Positions 1 through 9,641 of a DNA stretch of 64,000 nt are shown in pieces. Location of the stretch: NCBI GenBank assembly GCA_947379975.1, contig CANCPF010000004.1:33676-97675 (forward strand). The letters are read 5' to 3'. Source of the DNA: Methylophilaceae bacterium. GTDB taxonomy: Bacteria > Pseudomonadota > Gammaproteobacteria > Burkholderiales > Methylophilaceae. The position numbers and the translations under genes were made by a program. The first letter of the stretch is position 1, and every line of letters starts with the position of its first letter. Under the pieces are notes generated by a model. The model worked only from the letters and a program-made list of their open reading frames with translations. It searched no databases and was not told where the DNA came from.

Positions 1-2
1 AT

Positions 3-401
3 AAAGCCGATGTAGTCGCTAAAGATGAGCACGAGCAAGGTGATCGCGCACTGCTTAATTTAGGCCATACTTTTGGTCACGCTATAGAAAACGCCATGGG
101 CTACGGCGTTTGGTTGCATGGTGAAGCGGTTGCCGCGGGTAGCATGCTGGCAGCAGATTTATCGCGGCGCATGGGCTGGTTATCTGAGTCAGAAGTGACG
201 CGCATTCAAAACAGTTTTGTCGCAGCAGACTTACCGATTACCGCCCCAAAATTAGGTGTAGAACGCTATTTAGATTTAATGGGTTTAGACAAAAAAGTTG
301 AAAATGGCAAAATTAGGCTGATACTACAACAAGGCATAGGGAAATCTGTGATTACCAGCGATTACGATGCACAAAAATTAAAAGAGACTTTGGCTTTATG
401 A
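3..401 (+). CDS. aroB: 3-dehydroquinate synthase, C-terminal part (5' end outside window)
   Basis: Cytosolic NAD-dependent enzyme of the shikimate pathway that converts DAHP to 3-dehydroquinate. The reading frame is open from the window edge, so the N-terminal NAD-binding part lies upstream. The visible part begins [15 protein letters not shown] and carries the family's metal-binding segment [11 protein letters not shown], followed by LHGEAVAAG. About 132 codons remain before the TGA stop. The dgt gene follows after 28 bp on the same strand, so the two are probably co-transcribed. The internal ATG at 96 is not the real start, because the conserved motif lies before it. Confidence 0.95.
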   Translation, partial: KADVVAKDEHEQGDRALLNLGHTFGHAIENAMGYGVWLHGEAVAAGSMLAADLSRRMGWLSESEVTRIQNSFVAADLPITAPKLGVERYLDLMGLDKKVENGKIRLILQQGIGKSVITSDYDAQKLKETLAL

Positions 402-429
402 TAAATGTGTGTAGCACTATTCATCCGGC

Positions 430-1563
430 ATGTTCAATATGAACAACCTTGCCGTCTATGCCGCCAACCCAGAGCTAGCGATAGGCCGGCAATTTCAAGA
501 GCCTGCCTCAGAAACTCGTAACGCATTTCAACGCGATCGTGACCGTATTATTCACTCGACAGCTTTTCGTCGCTTGGAATACAAAACACAGGTATTTGTA
601 AATCACGAAGGCGATTTATTTCGCACGCGACTAACCCACAGCTTAGAAGTTGCCCAAATGGCGCGCGGTATCGCCCGCACACTTCATCTGCATGAAGATC
701 TCACTGAAGCTATTGCACTAGCACACGACTTAGGTCACACCCCATTTGGCCATGCTGGGCAAGATGCGCTGAATGAATGTATGCGCGACTTTGGCGGCTT
801 TGAACACAATTTGCAATCGCTACGCGTGGTAGAAAAACTAGAGCTACGCTACGCCGAATTTGATGGATTAAACCTGACCTTTGAAGTACGCGAAGGCATA
901 CTTAAACATTGTTCGGTTAAAAATGCAAAGTTGCTCGGTGATGTAGGCCAACGTTTTTTAGATAAAACAAGCCCTAGCCTAGAGGCGCAACTTACCAACT
1001 ATGCCGACGAAATTGCCTACAATAATCATGACATTGACGATGGCTTACGCTCTGGATTAATCAGCATAGAGCAATTATCAAAAGTAGAGCTATTTGCGCG
1101 TAATTTAGCTATTGTCAAAGATAAATATCCTAAGCTTGAGCAAAAGCGCCTGATACATGAAACTGTACGTCGCATGATTAATACGTTAGTTGTCGACTTG
1201 TGTACGCACAGCGCTAACAACATTGAGCAGCATCAACCAAAAAATATCGCAGATATACGCCAACTGCCACAATTAATCGGCTTTAGCAAAGAAATTGCTG
1301 ACCAAAACCAAAAACTCAAACAATTTTTACGCAAGAATTTATATCACCATTACAAAGTAAACCGTATGAGTGCAAAAGCCGCCCGTATTGTACGTGAGCT
1401 TTTCACTGCATTTTTTGAGAATACCGGCTTGCTGCCAGACGAGTTTCAGGTCTATGCAGAGCTAGATAAAGCACGGGCAGTGGCAGATTATATCGCTGGT
1501 ATGACAGATCGTTTTGCAATACGCGAACATCGCAAGTTATTTACCGTTGAAGAATATTTGTAA
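430..1563 (+). CDS. dgt: dGTP triphosphohydrolase (dGTPase-like HD protein)
   Basis: Hydrolyses dGTP, and perhaps other dNTPs, to the nucleoside and triphosphate; a cytosolic HD-superfamily enzyme of 377 aa. Visible motifs are an N-terminal [21 protein letters not shown] segment, the first HD histidine in [10 protein letters not shown], the HD pair in [15 protein letters not shown], and a late [10 protein letters not shown] metal site. This is the layout of the shorter type-2 dGTPases rather than the longer E. coli Dgt. An in-frame TAG at 412-414 limits the start to ATG 430 or ATG 439. Neither has a clear Shine-Dalgarno sequence. It follows aroB closely. Confidence 0.9.
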   Translation: MFNMNNLAVYAANPELAIGRQFQEPASETRNAFQRDRDRIIHSTAFRRLEYKTQVFVNHEGDLFRTRLTHSLEVAQMARGIARTLHLHEDLTEAIALAHDLGHTPFGHAGQDALNECMRDFGGFEHNLQSLRVVEKLELRYAEFDGLNLTFEVREGILKHCSVKNAKLLGDVGQRFLDKTSPSLEAQLTNYADEIAYNNHDIDDGLRSGLISIEQLSKVELFARNLAIVKDKYPKLEQKRLIHETVRRMINTLVVDLCTHSANNIEQHQPKNIADIRQLPQLIGFSKEIADQNQKLKQFLRKNLYHHYKVNRMSAKAARIVRELFTAFFENTGLLPDEFQVYAELDKARAVADYIAGMTDRFAIREHRKLFTVEEYL

Positions 1564-1685
1564 TAAATTTCAGTTTGACTGTGAAACCCTTTTTATATTA
1601 AGCACTTTTTTGCTGCGTTTACGTTTTAAAAGCTTACAAAGTGCTAGGTTCTTATTATCCAAGTTATTTAATTTAGGCACACCGC

Positions 1686-2024
1686 ATGAGCACATATAGT
1701 GAAATTGAAGCAAATGATTTATTCAACATGATGGCAACACAGCCATTGTTATTAGTTGATGTACGCAATGACGATGAGGTGGCACGCGGCATAATTGCCG
1801 GCGCAGTGCATATTCCATTGGCGATGTTACCTGCACAATGTGAACCATTAACTAAGGCAGATAATGTCGTTTTTTATTGTCACAGCGGCATCCGCTCTGC
1901 CCATGCGGCGGCATTTGCGGCGAACCAAGGTTGTAAAAACGTATATACCTTAGTCGGTGGCGTGTTAGCGTGGAGCAAAGCCGGCCTGCCATTTTTTGCA
2001 AAAGATAATGAGGCTAAGCGCTAA
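1686..2024 (+). CDS. single-domain rhodanese-like sulfurtransferase
   Basis: A small cytosolic rhodanese domain of 112 aa without a signal peptide. It has the VDVRNDDE strand, the active-site loop CHSGIRS with the persulfide-forming cysteine at residue 65, and the terminal GGVLAWSKAGLP segment, so the fold looks complete and catalytic. Its stop overlaps the start of the next gene by one base (TAATG), which implies coupled translation with the TusA-like sulfur carrier. The inferred job is to load or exchange sulfane sulfur with that partner. The acceptor pathway cannot be told from this window. The 122 bp before it hold no other gene I can support. Confidence 0.88.
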   Translation: MSTYSEIEANDLFNMMATQPLLLVDVRNDDEVARGIIAGAVHIPLAMLPAQCEPLTKADNVVFYCHSGIRSAHAAAFAANQGCKNVYTLVGGVLAWSKAGLPFFAKDNEAKR

Positions 2025-2257
2025 TGGAGTTTGATAAGGAAGTGGACGCGACAGGACTGAAATGTCCATTACCCATTTTACGTTGTAAAAAAGCCTTGAG
2101 CGAAATAGAATCCGCTCAGGTACTAAAAATAACCGCTACCGACACGGGCGCAGTGAAAGATTTTAAAGCGTTTTGCACACAAACTGGCCATACACTTTTG
2201 CAGCTTGATGAGGCGAATAGTGTGTATGTTTTTTACATCAAAAAACGCGTAGTTTAG
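2024..2257 (+). CDS. TusA/SirA-family sulfur carrier protein
   Basis: A 77-aa TusA-like protein with the family signature CPLP at residues 14-17. Cys14 would carry the persulfide, and a second cysteine lies at 21. The fold continues through KITATDTGAVKDF and ends in a short basic tail. It starts within the stop of the rhodanese gene, so the two form a translationally coupled sulfur-relay pair. True TusA feeds tRNA 2-thiolation, but no tusBCD or tusE genes are visible here, so a role in sulfur trafficking or oxidation is equally possible and the tusA symbol is withheld. A bidirectional terminator follows. Confidence 0.85.
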   Translation: MEFDKEVDATGLKCPLPILRCKKALSEIESAQVLKITATDTGAVKDFKAFCTQTGHTLLQLDEANSVYVFYIKKRVV

Positions 2258-2310
2258 TTTGTATTAAATGTATATTTTTTAAATACACCGCTCATAATCA
2301 CTGTGAGATT

Positions 2311-2336
2311 AAAAAGGGAGCATCAGCTCCCTTTTT
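2311..2336. terminator. bidirectional Rho-independent terminator
   Basis: An 11-bp perfect stem (AAAAAGGGAGC paired with GCTCCCTTTTT) closes a 4-nt ATCA loop. It has a T-run on the plus strand and an A-run on its left, so it can end both the TusA-like operon (plus) and valS (minus, ending at 2383). Confidence 0.9.
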
Positions 2337-2382
2337 ATTATTCATGACTTTTCACTTAATACACTTGCCAATTAATCACCGA

Positions 2383-5241
2383 TCATTTTAACTTAGCCAA
2401 CTGGTTTTGTAGCTTGTCGACACTGGCACTAAACTCTGCGACGCGAGCTTTTTCTTGCTCAACTACAGCAACTGGCGCGCGCGCTACAAAACTTTCGTTG
2501 TTAAGCTTGCCGTTAGCCTTGCTAATTTCGCCTGCTAGTCGGGCAATTTCTTTACCCAAGCGCTCTTTCTCAGCGGCCACATCAATCTCAACTTTTAGCA
2601 TCAGCTTAAAGTCTTCAACCAACATCACTGGCGCGTCTGCTTCTGGCAATTCAGTCACAATAGCGACATCTTCTAGCTTAGCCAGGGCTTTTAAATACGG
2701 TGCATATAGCGCTAACTTCTGCGCATCTCCAGCGGCAATTAATGGCACACGCGCCGCAGGAGAAATATTCATTTCCCCACGTAGGCTACGGCAGGCATCA
2801 ACCGCTTGCTTGAGTAAAGCCACCCAAGATTCTGCAGCTTCGTCTATTTTGCTCGCTTGAACTTTTGGATAAGACTGTAACATAATGCTAGCGCCAGAAG
2901 CGTCAGCCTTAATTCTGCCGCTCATAGGGCCTATGGTTTGCCAAATTTCTTCGGTAATAAACGGCATAATCGGGTGCGCTAAACGCAATATTGTTTCTAG
3001 CACTCTTAACAATGTACGACGCGTTGCGCGCTGTTCTGCATCGCTGCCGTTTTGTACTTGTACTTTTGCCAGCTCTAAATACCAATCGCAATATTGATCC
3101 CAGACAAATTCATAAATCGCTTTTGCCGCCAGATCAAAACGGTAGTCGGTAAAGGCTTTTTCAACCTCAGCTTCTGTCCGTTGCAAGGCTGAAACTATCC
3201 AGCGATCTGGTTGAGAGAAGCTCAAATAGCCCTCAGCTTGCGTACTACAATCTTCTATACCGCAATCTTGGCCTTCTGTGTTCATCAACACAAAGCGCGT
3301 GGCGTTCCAAAGTTTATTGCAAAAGTTACGGTAGCCGTCGCAGCGTTGTAAATCAAATTTAATATCGCGACCTGGGCTGGCTAACGCAGCAAAGGTAAAT
3401 CGCAGCGCATCTGTACCATAAGCATTAATACCTTCCGGGAATTCTTTGCGCGTGTTTTTCTCAATTTTTGTCGCATCTTTTGGATTCATTAAGCCAGTAG
3501 TGCGCTTTTTAATCAAATCTTCCAAACTAATGCCATCAATCAAATCAATCGGATCGAGCACATTGCCTTTAGATTTACTCATCTTTTGGCCTTCAGCGTC
3601 GCGAATCAAGCCATGCACATACACATGTTTGAACGGAATTTTGCCGGTGATGTGTTTGGTCATCATGACCATACGCGCCACCCAGAAAAATATAATATCG
3701 AACCCTGTGACTAGTACGCTAGAAGGCAGAAACTGTTGCAAGGCTTGGTTTTGCGCATCAATCGCCTCATCGCCGGTCCAATCTAAGGTTGAAAACGGCC
3801 ATAAAGCGGATGAATACCAAGTATCTAGCACATCATTATCACGGGTTAAATAGCCGGAATAACCATCGACTGCTGCCAGTTTTTTTGCCTCGACTTCATC
3901 GTGCGCGACATAGACTTTGCCATTTTCACCATACCAAGCAGGAATCTGATGGCCCCACCATAATTGGCGTGAAATACACCAATCTTGGATATTGTTCAGC
4001 CACTGGTTATAAGTATTTACCCAGTTTTCAGGGTAAAACTTAATTTCGCCACTAGCGACTACATCCAAAGCTTTTTGCGTAATGCTTTTGCCATCGGCGC
4101 TAGGCTTACTCATAGCAACAAACCATTGGTCAGTCAGCATAGGCTCAATAATCACGCCAGTACGGTCACCGCGTGGCACTTTGAGTTTGTGTTTGTCAGT
4201 TTTAACTAAATAACCTTGTGCGTCTAGATCTGCCACCACTTGCTTACGTGCCGCAAAGCGTTCTAAACCTTGATATTGCTCAGGTGCGGCATGATTGACA
4301 AAGCCTTCTAAAGTGAGAATGCCTATCATGGCTAGACCATGACGCTGACCAACCGCATAGTCGTTAAAATCGTGCGCTGGCGTTACTTTAACCACGCCAG
4401 TGCCAAACTCTTTATCGACATAATCATCAGCAATAATAGGGATTTCACGATCGCATAACGGCAATTTTACATGCTGACCTATCAGATGCATATAACGCTC
4501 ATCTTCAGGATGCACCATCACAGCGACATCGCCCAACATCGTTTCTGGACGCGTTGTGGCCACGGTAAGTGTGCCTTCACCGCTAGCAAGTGGATAGTTG
4601 ATGTGCCACATAGAGCCATCTTCTTCTTCCTGTACTACTTCTAAATCTGAAACGGCAGTGCCTAATTTCACATCCCAATTGACCAAGCGTTTGCCGCGAT
4701 AAATCAGACCTTCGTTATACAAACGGACAAAGGTTTCGGTCACGGTTTTATTCAAACCTTCATCCATCGTGAAGCGCTCGCGGCTCCAATCTGGCGACGT
4801 GCCTAGACGGCGCATTTGTTTCGTAATGGTATTACCTGAGTATTCTTTCCATTCCCAAACTTTTTCTAAAAATTTCTCACGGCCTAAATCATGGCGGCTA
4901 ACACCTTGCGCGTCCAACTGACGCTCTACCACTATTTGCGTAGCAATGCCGGCATGATCTGTGCCAGGTTGCCATAGCGTATTATCGCCACACATACGGT
5001 GATAACGCGTCAGTGCATCCATCAGTGTTTGGTTGAAGCCATGCCCCATGTGCAGCGTGCCGGTAACGTTTGGTGGTGGAAGCAGGATGCAGAAATTATC
5101 TTTAACTTCTGGGTTCAAGCCTGCAGCATAATAGCCTTTACTCTCCCAAAATTCATACCAGTGACTTTCAATGGTTTTTGGATCGAAGGATTTAGCAAGT
5201 TCACGAGCTAGCGCGTTTGTTGGTGTATTTAGAGTAGTCAT
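2383..5241 (-). CDS. valS: valyl-tRNA synthetase
   Basis: Class Ia aminoacyl-tRNA synthetase of 952 aa that charges tRNA-Val in the cytosol. The ATP-site HIGH motif reads HMGH at residues 64-67, after PPPNVTGTL. The CP1 editing domain, which deacylates Thr-tRNA-Val, lies at about 190-360 with [10 protein letters not shown]. The KMSKS motif is at 553-557, and the C-terminal coiled-coil arm at about 885-952 is rich in K, E and Q, as in bacterial ValRS. The length is normal. It is monocistronic on the minus strand, between the terminator at 2311-2336 and the photolyase-like gene. Confidence 0.98.
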   Translation of the reverse strand: MTTLNTPTNALARELAKSFDPKTIESHWYEFWESKGYYAAGLNPEVKDNFCILLPPPNVTGTLHMGHGFNQTLMDALTRYHRMCGDNTLWQPGTDHAGIATQIVVERQLDAQGVSRHDLGREKFLEKVWEWKEYSGNTITKQMRRLGTSPDWSRERFTMDEGLNKTVTETFVRLYNEGLIYRGKRLVNWDVKLGTAVSDLEVVQEEEDGSMWHINYPLASGEGTLTVATTRPETMLGDVAVMVHPEDERYMHLIGQHVKLPLCDREIPIIADDYVDKEFGTGVVKVTPAHDFNDYAVGQRHGLAMIGILTLEGFVNHAAPEQYQGLERFAARKQVVADLDAQGYLVKTDKHKLKVPRGDRTGVIIEPMLTDQWFVAMSKPSADGKSITQKALDVVASGEIKFYPENWVNTYNQWLNNIQDWCISRQLWWGHQIPAWYGENGKVYVAHDEVEAKKLAAVDGYSGYLTRDNDVLDTWYSSALWPFSTLDWTGDEAIDAQNQALQQFLPSSVLVTGFDIIFFWVARMVMMTKHITGKIPFKHVYVHGLIRDAEGQKMSKSKGNVLDPIDLIDGISLEDLIKKRTTGLMNPKDATKIEKNTRKEFPEGINAYGTDALRFTFAALASPGRDIKFDLQRCDGYRNFCNKLWNATRFVLMNTEGQDCGIEDCSTQAEGYLSFSQPDRWIVSALQRTEAEVEKAFTDYRFDLAAKAIYEFVWDQYCDWYLELAKVQVQNGSDAEQRATRRTLLRVLETILRLAHPIMPFITEEIWQTIGPMSGRIKADASGASIMLQSYPKVQASKIDEAAESWVALLKQAVDACRSLRGEMNISPAARVPLIAAGDAQKLALYAPYLKALAKLEDVAIVTELPEADAPVMLVEDFKLMLKVEIDVAAEKERLGKEIARLAGEISKANGKLNNESFVARAPVAVVEQEKARVAEFSASVDKLQNQLAKLK

Positions 5242-5338
5242 ATAGGCATAATTTTACCACAGCCGCTTTCAGCTATGAATAATCTACTTTGGCTGGTAAT
5301 TAATGTGTTTCAGCTTTGCACAAGTTAAGCTTGCCGCC

Positions 5339-6589
5339 TTATGGCTTTCTAAAATCCCCATCACCTAGCATCAGCGGCCCAACTTTTTCCCAATACTTAG
5401 AAAAACGTTTTAGGTGTTGTCGGCTAATTTCCACTTCGGCAAACTTAGTGGCAGGCTGCCATTCAGGTGAAAATGGCATGAGCCGTTGTTTAATTTTAGT
5501 ATTTGGCGTGTCTTGCGTAATAACCTGACCCACGCCGCGTGCCGTCAGCACTTCATAAGTATCACCCAACCAAACTTCCACATCTTCCATTTCACTCAAA
5601 CAGTCAGCGACAAACTGCAAGCGATTAAGCGACCACTCACCATGAATTTGCGGATCAAATACAAAAATTTTAGGCAACTGCCTCATGAGTAAAACGTGTG
5701 CAGCAGAAAGCATTTCATCATGTATAAAAACCGCGAGGCCTGAAACGCCAGAAATTGCATGTTTAGCTGGCGGCGTTAGCGTATATTGTTTAGCTGTTGG
5801 CAACAGCGCCGCTTTAAATAGACGCTCATTTAATACTTCGTAACTTGCATCGAAGGGACAAGCAGCGGTACAACCCGCGCAATATTTGTCACCAGTAAAT
5901 CTGGCTAAGTTCTCTTTGTTAAAAAAATAAGGTTTTGCGCTAAAAGTAGACGCCACCCATTGCCATGAAAGATGATTGCTGGCGCTATCACCGTCCAGCA
6001 GATGCGCTTCAAACCAATCCGCGGCTGCACGCCAATCTATTTTAAGATGATGCACAACATAACTGGCAAACCACATACGCGCGTGGTTATGCATGTAACC
6101 GGTATCTAGTAGCTCATGAACAAAACCATCCATACAGGGCAAACCAGTGTTGCCTTTTGTGACGAAATCGTTCAAAGGAGCATAGCCAATGTCAACTTTG
6201 GACGGCTCCATCTCACTATAAATGGCGTTGCCCTCAGCAAACCAAACTTGCCGCCAATAATCGCGCCAAGCAAATTCAAATAACAATTTTTCTGCCGACC
6301 GTCCAAAGCGAGTTTTTATCGTAGTAAAAGATTCATTTAAAGTAATACAGCCGTGTCTTAAATAAGGGGACAAATGCGTCACCGCGCCATTGATGAAATT
6401 GCGGTTACTATTATAGGCAACCGCATCAATATCATTGAGTTTTTTCAGGCCATTAACACGCCCGCCAGCCCATTTATGCTGCAAATCAGGACCTATGGCG
6501 GCAGGAAATTGACGCTTAATATATTGCAAACGCTCTTCAGCGTCACAAGGGATGCTGAGTTTCTCTACGTGGCTCATTAAAATACTCAC
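5339..6589 (-). CDS. photolyase/cryptochrome-family flavoprotein with permuted domain order
   Basis: A 416-aa protein whose N-terminal two thirds match the FAD-binding helical domain of photolyases: THLSPYLRHG near 71-80, EFAWRDYWRQV near 105-115, GLPCMDGFVHELLDTGYMHN near 149-168, and a DGDSASNHLSWQWVAST core near 199-215. Normal photolyases have an N-terminal alpha/beta antenna domain and end after this helical domain. Here the chain opens directly with helical sequence. A segment resembling the alpha/beta domain (LAVFIHDEM, KIFVFDPQ, LNRLQFVADCL, VWLGDTYEVL) follows at about 284-370, so the order looks circularly permuted. A CAGCTAACPFD motif at 237-247 (Cys 237, 240, 244) sits at the junction. 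The role is inferred to be blue-light repair or sensing. It stands alone, with nfeD divergent upstream. Confidence 0.8.
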   Translation of the reverse strand: MSILMSHVEKLSIPCDAEERLQYIKRQFPAAIGPDLQHKWAGGRVNGLKKLNDIDAVAYNSNRNFINGAVTHLSPYLRHGCITLNESFTTIKTRFGRSAEKLLFEFAWRDYWRQVWFAEGNAIYSEMEPSKVDIGYAPLNDFVTKGNTGLPCMDGFVHELLDTGYMHNHARMWFASYVVHHLKIDWRAAADWFEAHLLDGDSASNHLSWQWVASTFSAKPYFFNKENLARFTGDKYCAGCTAACPFDASYEVLNERLFKAALLPTAKQYTLTPPAKHAISGVSGLAVFIHDEMLSAAHVLLMRQLPKIFVFDPQIHGEWSLNRLQFVADCLSEMEDVEVWLGDTYEVLTARGVGQVITQDTPNTKIKQRLMPFSPEWQPATKFAEVEISRQHLKRFSKYWEKVGPLMLGDGDFRKP

Positions 6590-6749
6590 TTGAAAGTTCT
6601 GACTCGGTTTAATGGCATACTGTTTATAAATACAGCTTATTTACGAAGTTTTTCTAAACTTTATATGTCACACTTTTTATTGGATTGTTGTGCAATAATA
6701 ATCGTTCAAAGAATGTGTCGTTAAATTAAAATTCTACCAAGGGTAAAAA

Positions 6750-7199
6750 ATGATAGAACCAATGTGGATGTGGGGCGCGCTAGGTCTAGTTTTGCTTGGT
6801 ATAGAAATGGCGACAGGCACTTTTTACGTGCTTTGGTTTGGTGTCGCAGCATTATGTCTTGCGCTTGCAATATGGTTTTTTCCTGAAATGCCAAGCGCCG
6901 TTCAGTATGCAATGTTTTCTGTATTATCCTTGGGTTCTTTAGCGACATGGCGTCTCATCTACAAAAAAACTGCGACAGATTCTCGCGTAGGGCAATCGCT
7001 TGGTGAAGAAATCGGCCGCGTAGGAACGGTTAGTGAAACCTGCAGTGCAACTAAGAGCGGTAAAATTACTTTTACGCAAGGCTTGATGGGTAGTCGCATA
7101 TGGGTTGCAGTAAGCAATGAGATCATTGAAGTTGGTAGCAATGCCAAAGTAGTGGCGGTCGAAGGCAATGAGTTAAGAATTGTAAAAATTAGTGAATAG
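6750..7199 (+). CDS. NfeD-like membrane protein, partner of the QmcA-type SPFH protein
   Basis: A 149-aa short NfeD (YbbJ type). It has two or three hydrophobic segments in the first 75 residues (WMWGALGLVLLGIEM; FYVLWFGVAALCLALAIWFF; AMFSVLSLGSLATW), then a soluble OB-fold domain with GRVGTVSE and the ending VVAVEGNELRIVKI. It lacks the N-terminal protease domain of long NfeD proteins. An AAGGGT ribosome site lies just before the ATG. The SPFH gene starts 35 bp downstream. NfeD and stomatin/SPFH genes are conserved pairs that build inner-membrane microdomain complexes, and that is the inferred role. Confidence 0.88.
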   Translation: MIEPMWMWGALGLVLLGIEMATGTFYVLWFGVAALCLALAIWFFPEMPSAVQYAMFSVLSLGSLATWRLIYKKTATDSRVGQSLGEEIGRVGTVSETCSATKSGKITFTQGLMGSRIWVAVSNEIIEVGSNAKVVAVEGNELRIVKISE

Positions 7200-7234
7200 T
7201 TTTAAAAACATATATATCCATTTAGGAAGCCAAT

Positions 7235-8077
7235 ATGACCGAATTTAGTTTTGTACTGATATTTATAGCAATCGTTGCCATTATTAAAGGCGTCCGCATT
7301 GTGCCGCAGGGCGAAGAGTGGGTGGTTGAACGTTTAGGAAAATTTGCCGGCGCACTTAGCCCAGGACTACATGTCATTAATCCTGTTTTCAGCAAAATTA
7401 GCTATAAAGTGACCACCAAAGATATTATTTTAGATGTGCCTCAGCAAGAAGTGATCACCCGAGATAATGCCGTAATTTTGGCCAATGCTATCGCATTTAT
7501 TAAAGTCTCAAATATCGAACGCGCGGTGTATGGCATTGAAAATTTCAAAGAAGCCATGCGTAATATGGTGCAAACCAGCTTGCGCTCTATTATTGGCGGC
7601 ATGGATTTGAACGAGGCGCTAACCTCACGTGACCGCATTAAAGCTGAGCTTAAGGCCGCCATTGCTGATGAAGCGCTTGATTGGGGCCTAACTGTTAAAT
7701 CGGTAGAAATTCAAGACATCAAACCATCTTCAAACATGCAAGATGCAATGGAAAGACAAGCAGCGGCAGAACGTGAACGGATTGCCGTAGTGACGGAAGC
7801 CGAAGGCGCTAAACAATCACTCATTTTAAATGCAGAAGCTAGGTTGGAAGCAGCGCGTAAAGATGCAGAAGCGCAAATGGTGGCAGCGCATGCTTCTGCT
7901 GAATCCATTAAATTTATTACGGAAGCAGTCAAAGAGAACAATGCCTCTGCCATGTTCTTATTGGGCGATCGCTACATTACCGCACTGCAAAGCATGTCAT
8001 CATCGTCAAACAGTAAAATTATTGTGATGCCAGGTGATTTAGTCGGTGCGGTTAAATCTTTGGTGGGTGGTAAGTAA
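7235..8077 (+). CDS. qmcA: SPFH/band-7 membrane protein, QmcA-like
   Basis: A 280-aa SPFH (stomatin/prohibitin) protein. It has an N-terminal membrane anchor at 4-18, the band-7 domain opening VPQGEEWVVERLGKFAG, the conserved TTKDIILDVPQQEVITRDNA stretch, then a long Ala/Glu-rich coiled coil at about 165-225 (ERQAAAERERIAVVTEAEGA). Such proteins oligomerise at the inner membrane and affect FtsH-type proteolysis and membrane organisation. The gene is paired with the NfeD gene as in E. coli ybbK-ybbJ. A long hairpin follows its stop. Confidence 0.88.
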   Translation: MTEFSFVLIFIAIVAIIKGVRIVPQGEEWVVERLGKFAGALSPGLHVINPVFSKISYKVTTKDIILDVPQQEVITRDNAVILANAIAFIKVSNIERAVYGIENFKEAMRNMVQTSLRSIIGGMDLNEALTSRDRIKAELKAAIADEALDWGLTVKSVEIQDIKPSSNMQDAMERQAAAERERIAVVTEAEGAKQSLILNAEARLEAARKDAEAQMVAAHASAESIKFITEAVKENNASAMFLLGDRYITALQSMSSSSNSKIIVMPGDLVGAVKSLVGGK

Positions 8078-8085
8078 TTTTCTTA

Positions 8086-8117
8086 AATTCTCTACCTCTA
8101 AAAAGAGGTAGAGAATT
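8086..8117. terminator. strong hairpin between convergent genes, probable terminator
   Basis: A perfect 14-bp inverted repeat (AATTCTCTACCTCT paired with AGAGGTAGAGAATT) with an AAAA loop lies 9 bp after the qmcA stop and 40 bp before the end of the convergent GGDEF gene. There is no good T-run on either side, so its role as a terminator rests on stem strength and position. Confidence 0.55.
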
Positions 8118-8157
8118 CATGTGCTTGATATTTCGTATGCGGGTGATTTAAACATGG

Positions 8158-9297
8158 CTAAGATTTCTGAGTATAAAAACGTATCTGGTTGCGGCCGTTC
8201 TGTTTTGCTTCGTACATAGCTACATCTGCACATTTAATGATTTGATCTTGGCTGTATTCACTGCCATTAAATAGCATAATGCCAATGCTGGCAGTGCTAA
8301 GATGGTCTACTGTGGTCTCTGCTACCCCGTTATCAGCAAGATTGAATATGTAGGGGACTGATAGCGCAGCTCGTACTTTTTCTGCGACGACTGCTGCTTG
8401 CATTTTTGCTGTTAAAAAATCTACGTCTAACTCATTTAGCATCACAACAAACTCATCACCGCCTAACCGCGCAACGGTATCTATTTTGCGTACGCAGTCA
8501 TTAAGTCTGTCAGATACGCTCATTAGCATTAAATCACCTACGCTATGGCCATACTGGTCGTTTATTGGTTTGAAGTTATCTAAATCAAGCATGATTAATG
8601 CTGCATGTTGACCACTGCGGTTACAGGCCGTCATTATTTGTGTCAATCTATCGTTAAACAAGCGGCGGTTAGGAAGTTGCGTCAAGTGGTCGCGAAATGC
8701 TAAGTTACGTATTATTTCATCTGATTTTTTTCGTAAAGTAATATCATGAATAATCGAAAAGAAAAGGTTCTTGCCTCTATAATCAACAGTGGAAATATGC
8801 ACTTCAACTGTTTTAACTTCATTGCTAGCTAAACGATGCTCAAATATAAATCGGTTCTGAACCCCAAGAATTGCTTGCTGCCTTTGTTCATGAATTTCCG
8901 ACTCGGGTTGTGCGTTGATTTTATTAACATCCATGCCACGCAAACTTTCCAATGAATAGCCGTAAAATTCGACTGCGGAAGGATTTGCATCAACAATCAT
9001 GCCAGTTTCATAATTAATCAATAACATAATGGCATCATGCCGCTCGAATAGCTGGCGATAAATTTCCTCGCTTTCTCGTAAATCAGCCATAGAAGCAACT
9101 TTATTGGAAAGCGCGGGTTTCTTCATACCGAATGTTTGTTGAGCAGGTGTAAGCGGTACCCGCTTAATAGATGGTTGCGAGGATGCTAAGTCTGTAATTG
9201 AGCGAGTTGTTAGTGTATCAATGACCATGTTCAGACGCTTGATCTCGGCTAGTAAACCATGCTGGTTTATTTCATACGTGTTATCTTGCGGGAACAA
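8158..9297 (-). CDS. PAS-GGDEF diguanylate cyclase
   Basis: A 379-aa signalling protein without an obvious membrane segment. The N-terminal ~75 residues look linker-like or coiled. A PAS domain follows at about 80-195 (YRQLFERHDAIMLLINYETG, VDANPSAVEFYGYS, then DITLRKKSDE). The GGDEF domain at about 200-375 has the active site RLGGDEFVVML, with DLDNFKPINDQYGH before it, so c-di-GMP synthesis is expected. No EAL domain is present, and no RxxD inhibitory site is obvious just upstream of GGDEF (VRKIDTVARLGGDEF). The input signal is unknown. The gene is monocistronic, and its likely promoter lies in the 344-bp gap upstream. Confidence 0.9.
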   Translation of the reverse strand: MFPQDNTYEINQHGLLAEIKRLNMVIDTLTTRSITDLASSQPSIKRVPLTPAQQTFGMKKPALSNKVASMADLRESEEIYRQLFERHDAIMLLINYETGMIVDANPSAVEFYGYSLESLRGMDVNKINAQPESEIHEQRQQAILGVQNRFIFEHRLASNEVKTVEVHISTVDYRGKNLFFSIIHDITLRKKSDEIIRNLAFRDHLTQLPNRRLFNDRLTQIMTACNRSGQHAALIMLDLDNFKPINDQYGHSVGDLMLMSVSDRLNDCVRKIDTVARLGGDEFVVMLNELDVDFLTAKMQAAVVAEKVRAALSVPYIFNLADNGVAETTVDHLSTASIGIMLFNGSEYSQDQIIKCADVAMYEAKQNGRNQIRFYTQKS

Positions 9298-9641
9298 TAC
9301 ACTTCCTTAATTTTGCTTAATGAAAAAACGAGTTAAGTTTTATTTCAGTACTTTTTACAACACTTTATTATACCTAAGTGTATTTTAGTGCAAATGGTAA
9401 TACTTTAGTATAATTTTTTGTAGTTGGTGTTATTAATTTGTCCTTGTATATTAAATGGTGATTCACGGATTAAAGGCACCGGCTAAAAGAGAAGTAAGCC
9501 GGCTTTATGGAAGTATTTGTATATCGATGTATTTGAAAAAATGAGGTATTGGACTGAATAAGTTGAAGTTTAGCTTAATCAAAAATCAGTACTTTATAAG
9601 CAAAAATTTGCAGGTTGGGAAGTTGATTGTTACGGTTGAAT
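9298..9641. other. 344-bp AT-rich intergenic region, no gene seen
   Basis: This lies between two minus-strand genes and should hold the promoter of the GGDEF gene and the 3' end of the symporter transcript. On the plus strand a TATAAT occurs at 9409-9414 with no plus-strand gene after it, and a 6-bp stem (CCGGCT at 9479-9484, AGCCGG at 9497-9502) follows about 65 bp later. A short non-coding transcript is conceivable but unsupported. Open frames here are 22 codons or fewer. Confidence 0.5.

Noticed and set aside
1514..1699. 61-codon frame between dgt and the rhodanese gene
   Set aside because: It overlaps the dgt end in another frame and has no ribosome site or motif.
9479..9502. Terminator in the 9.3-9.6 kb gap
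   Set aside because: The stem is only 6 bp with a 12-nt loop and no T-run.
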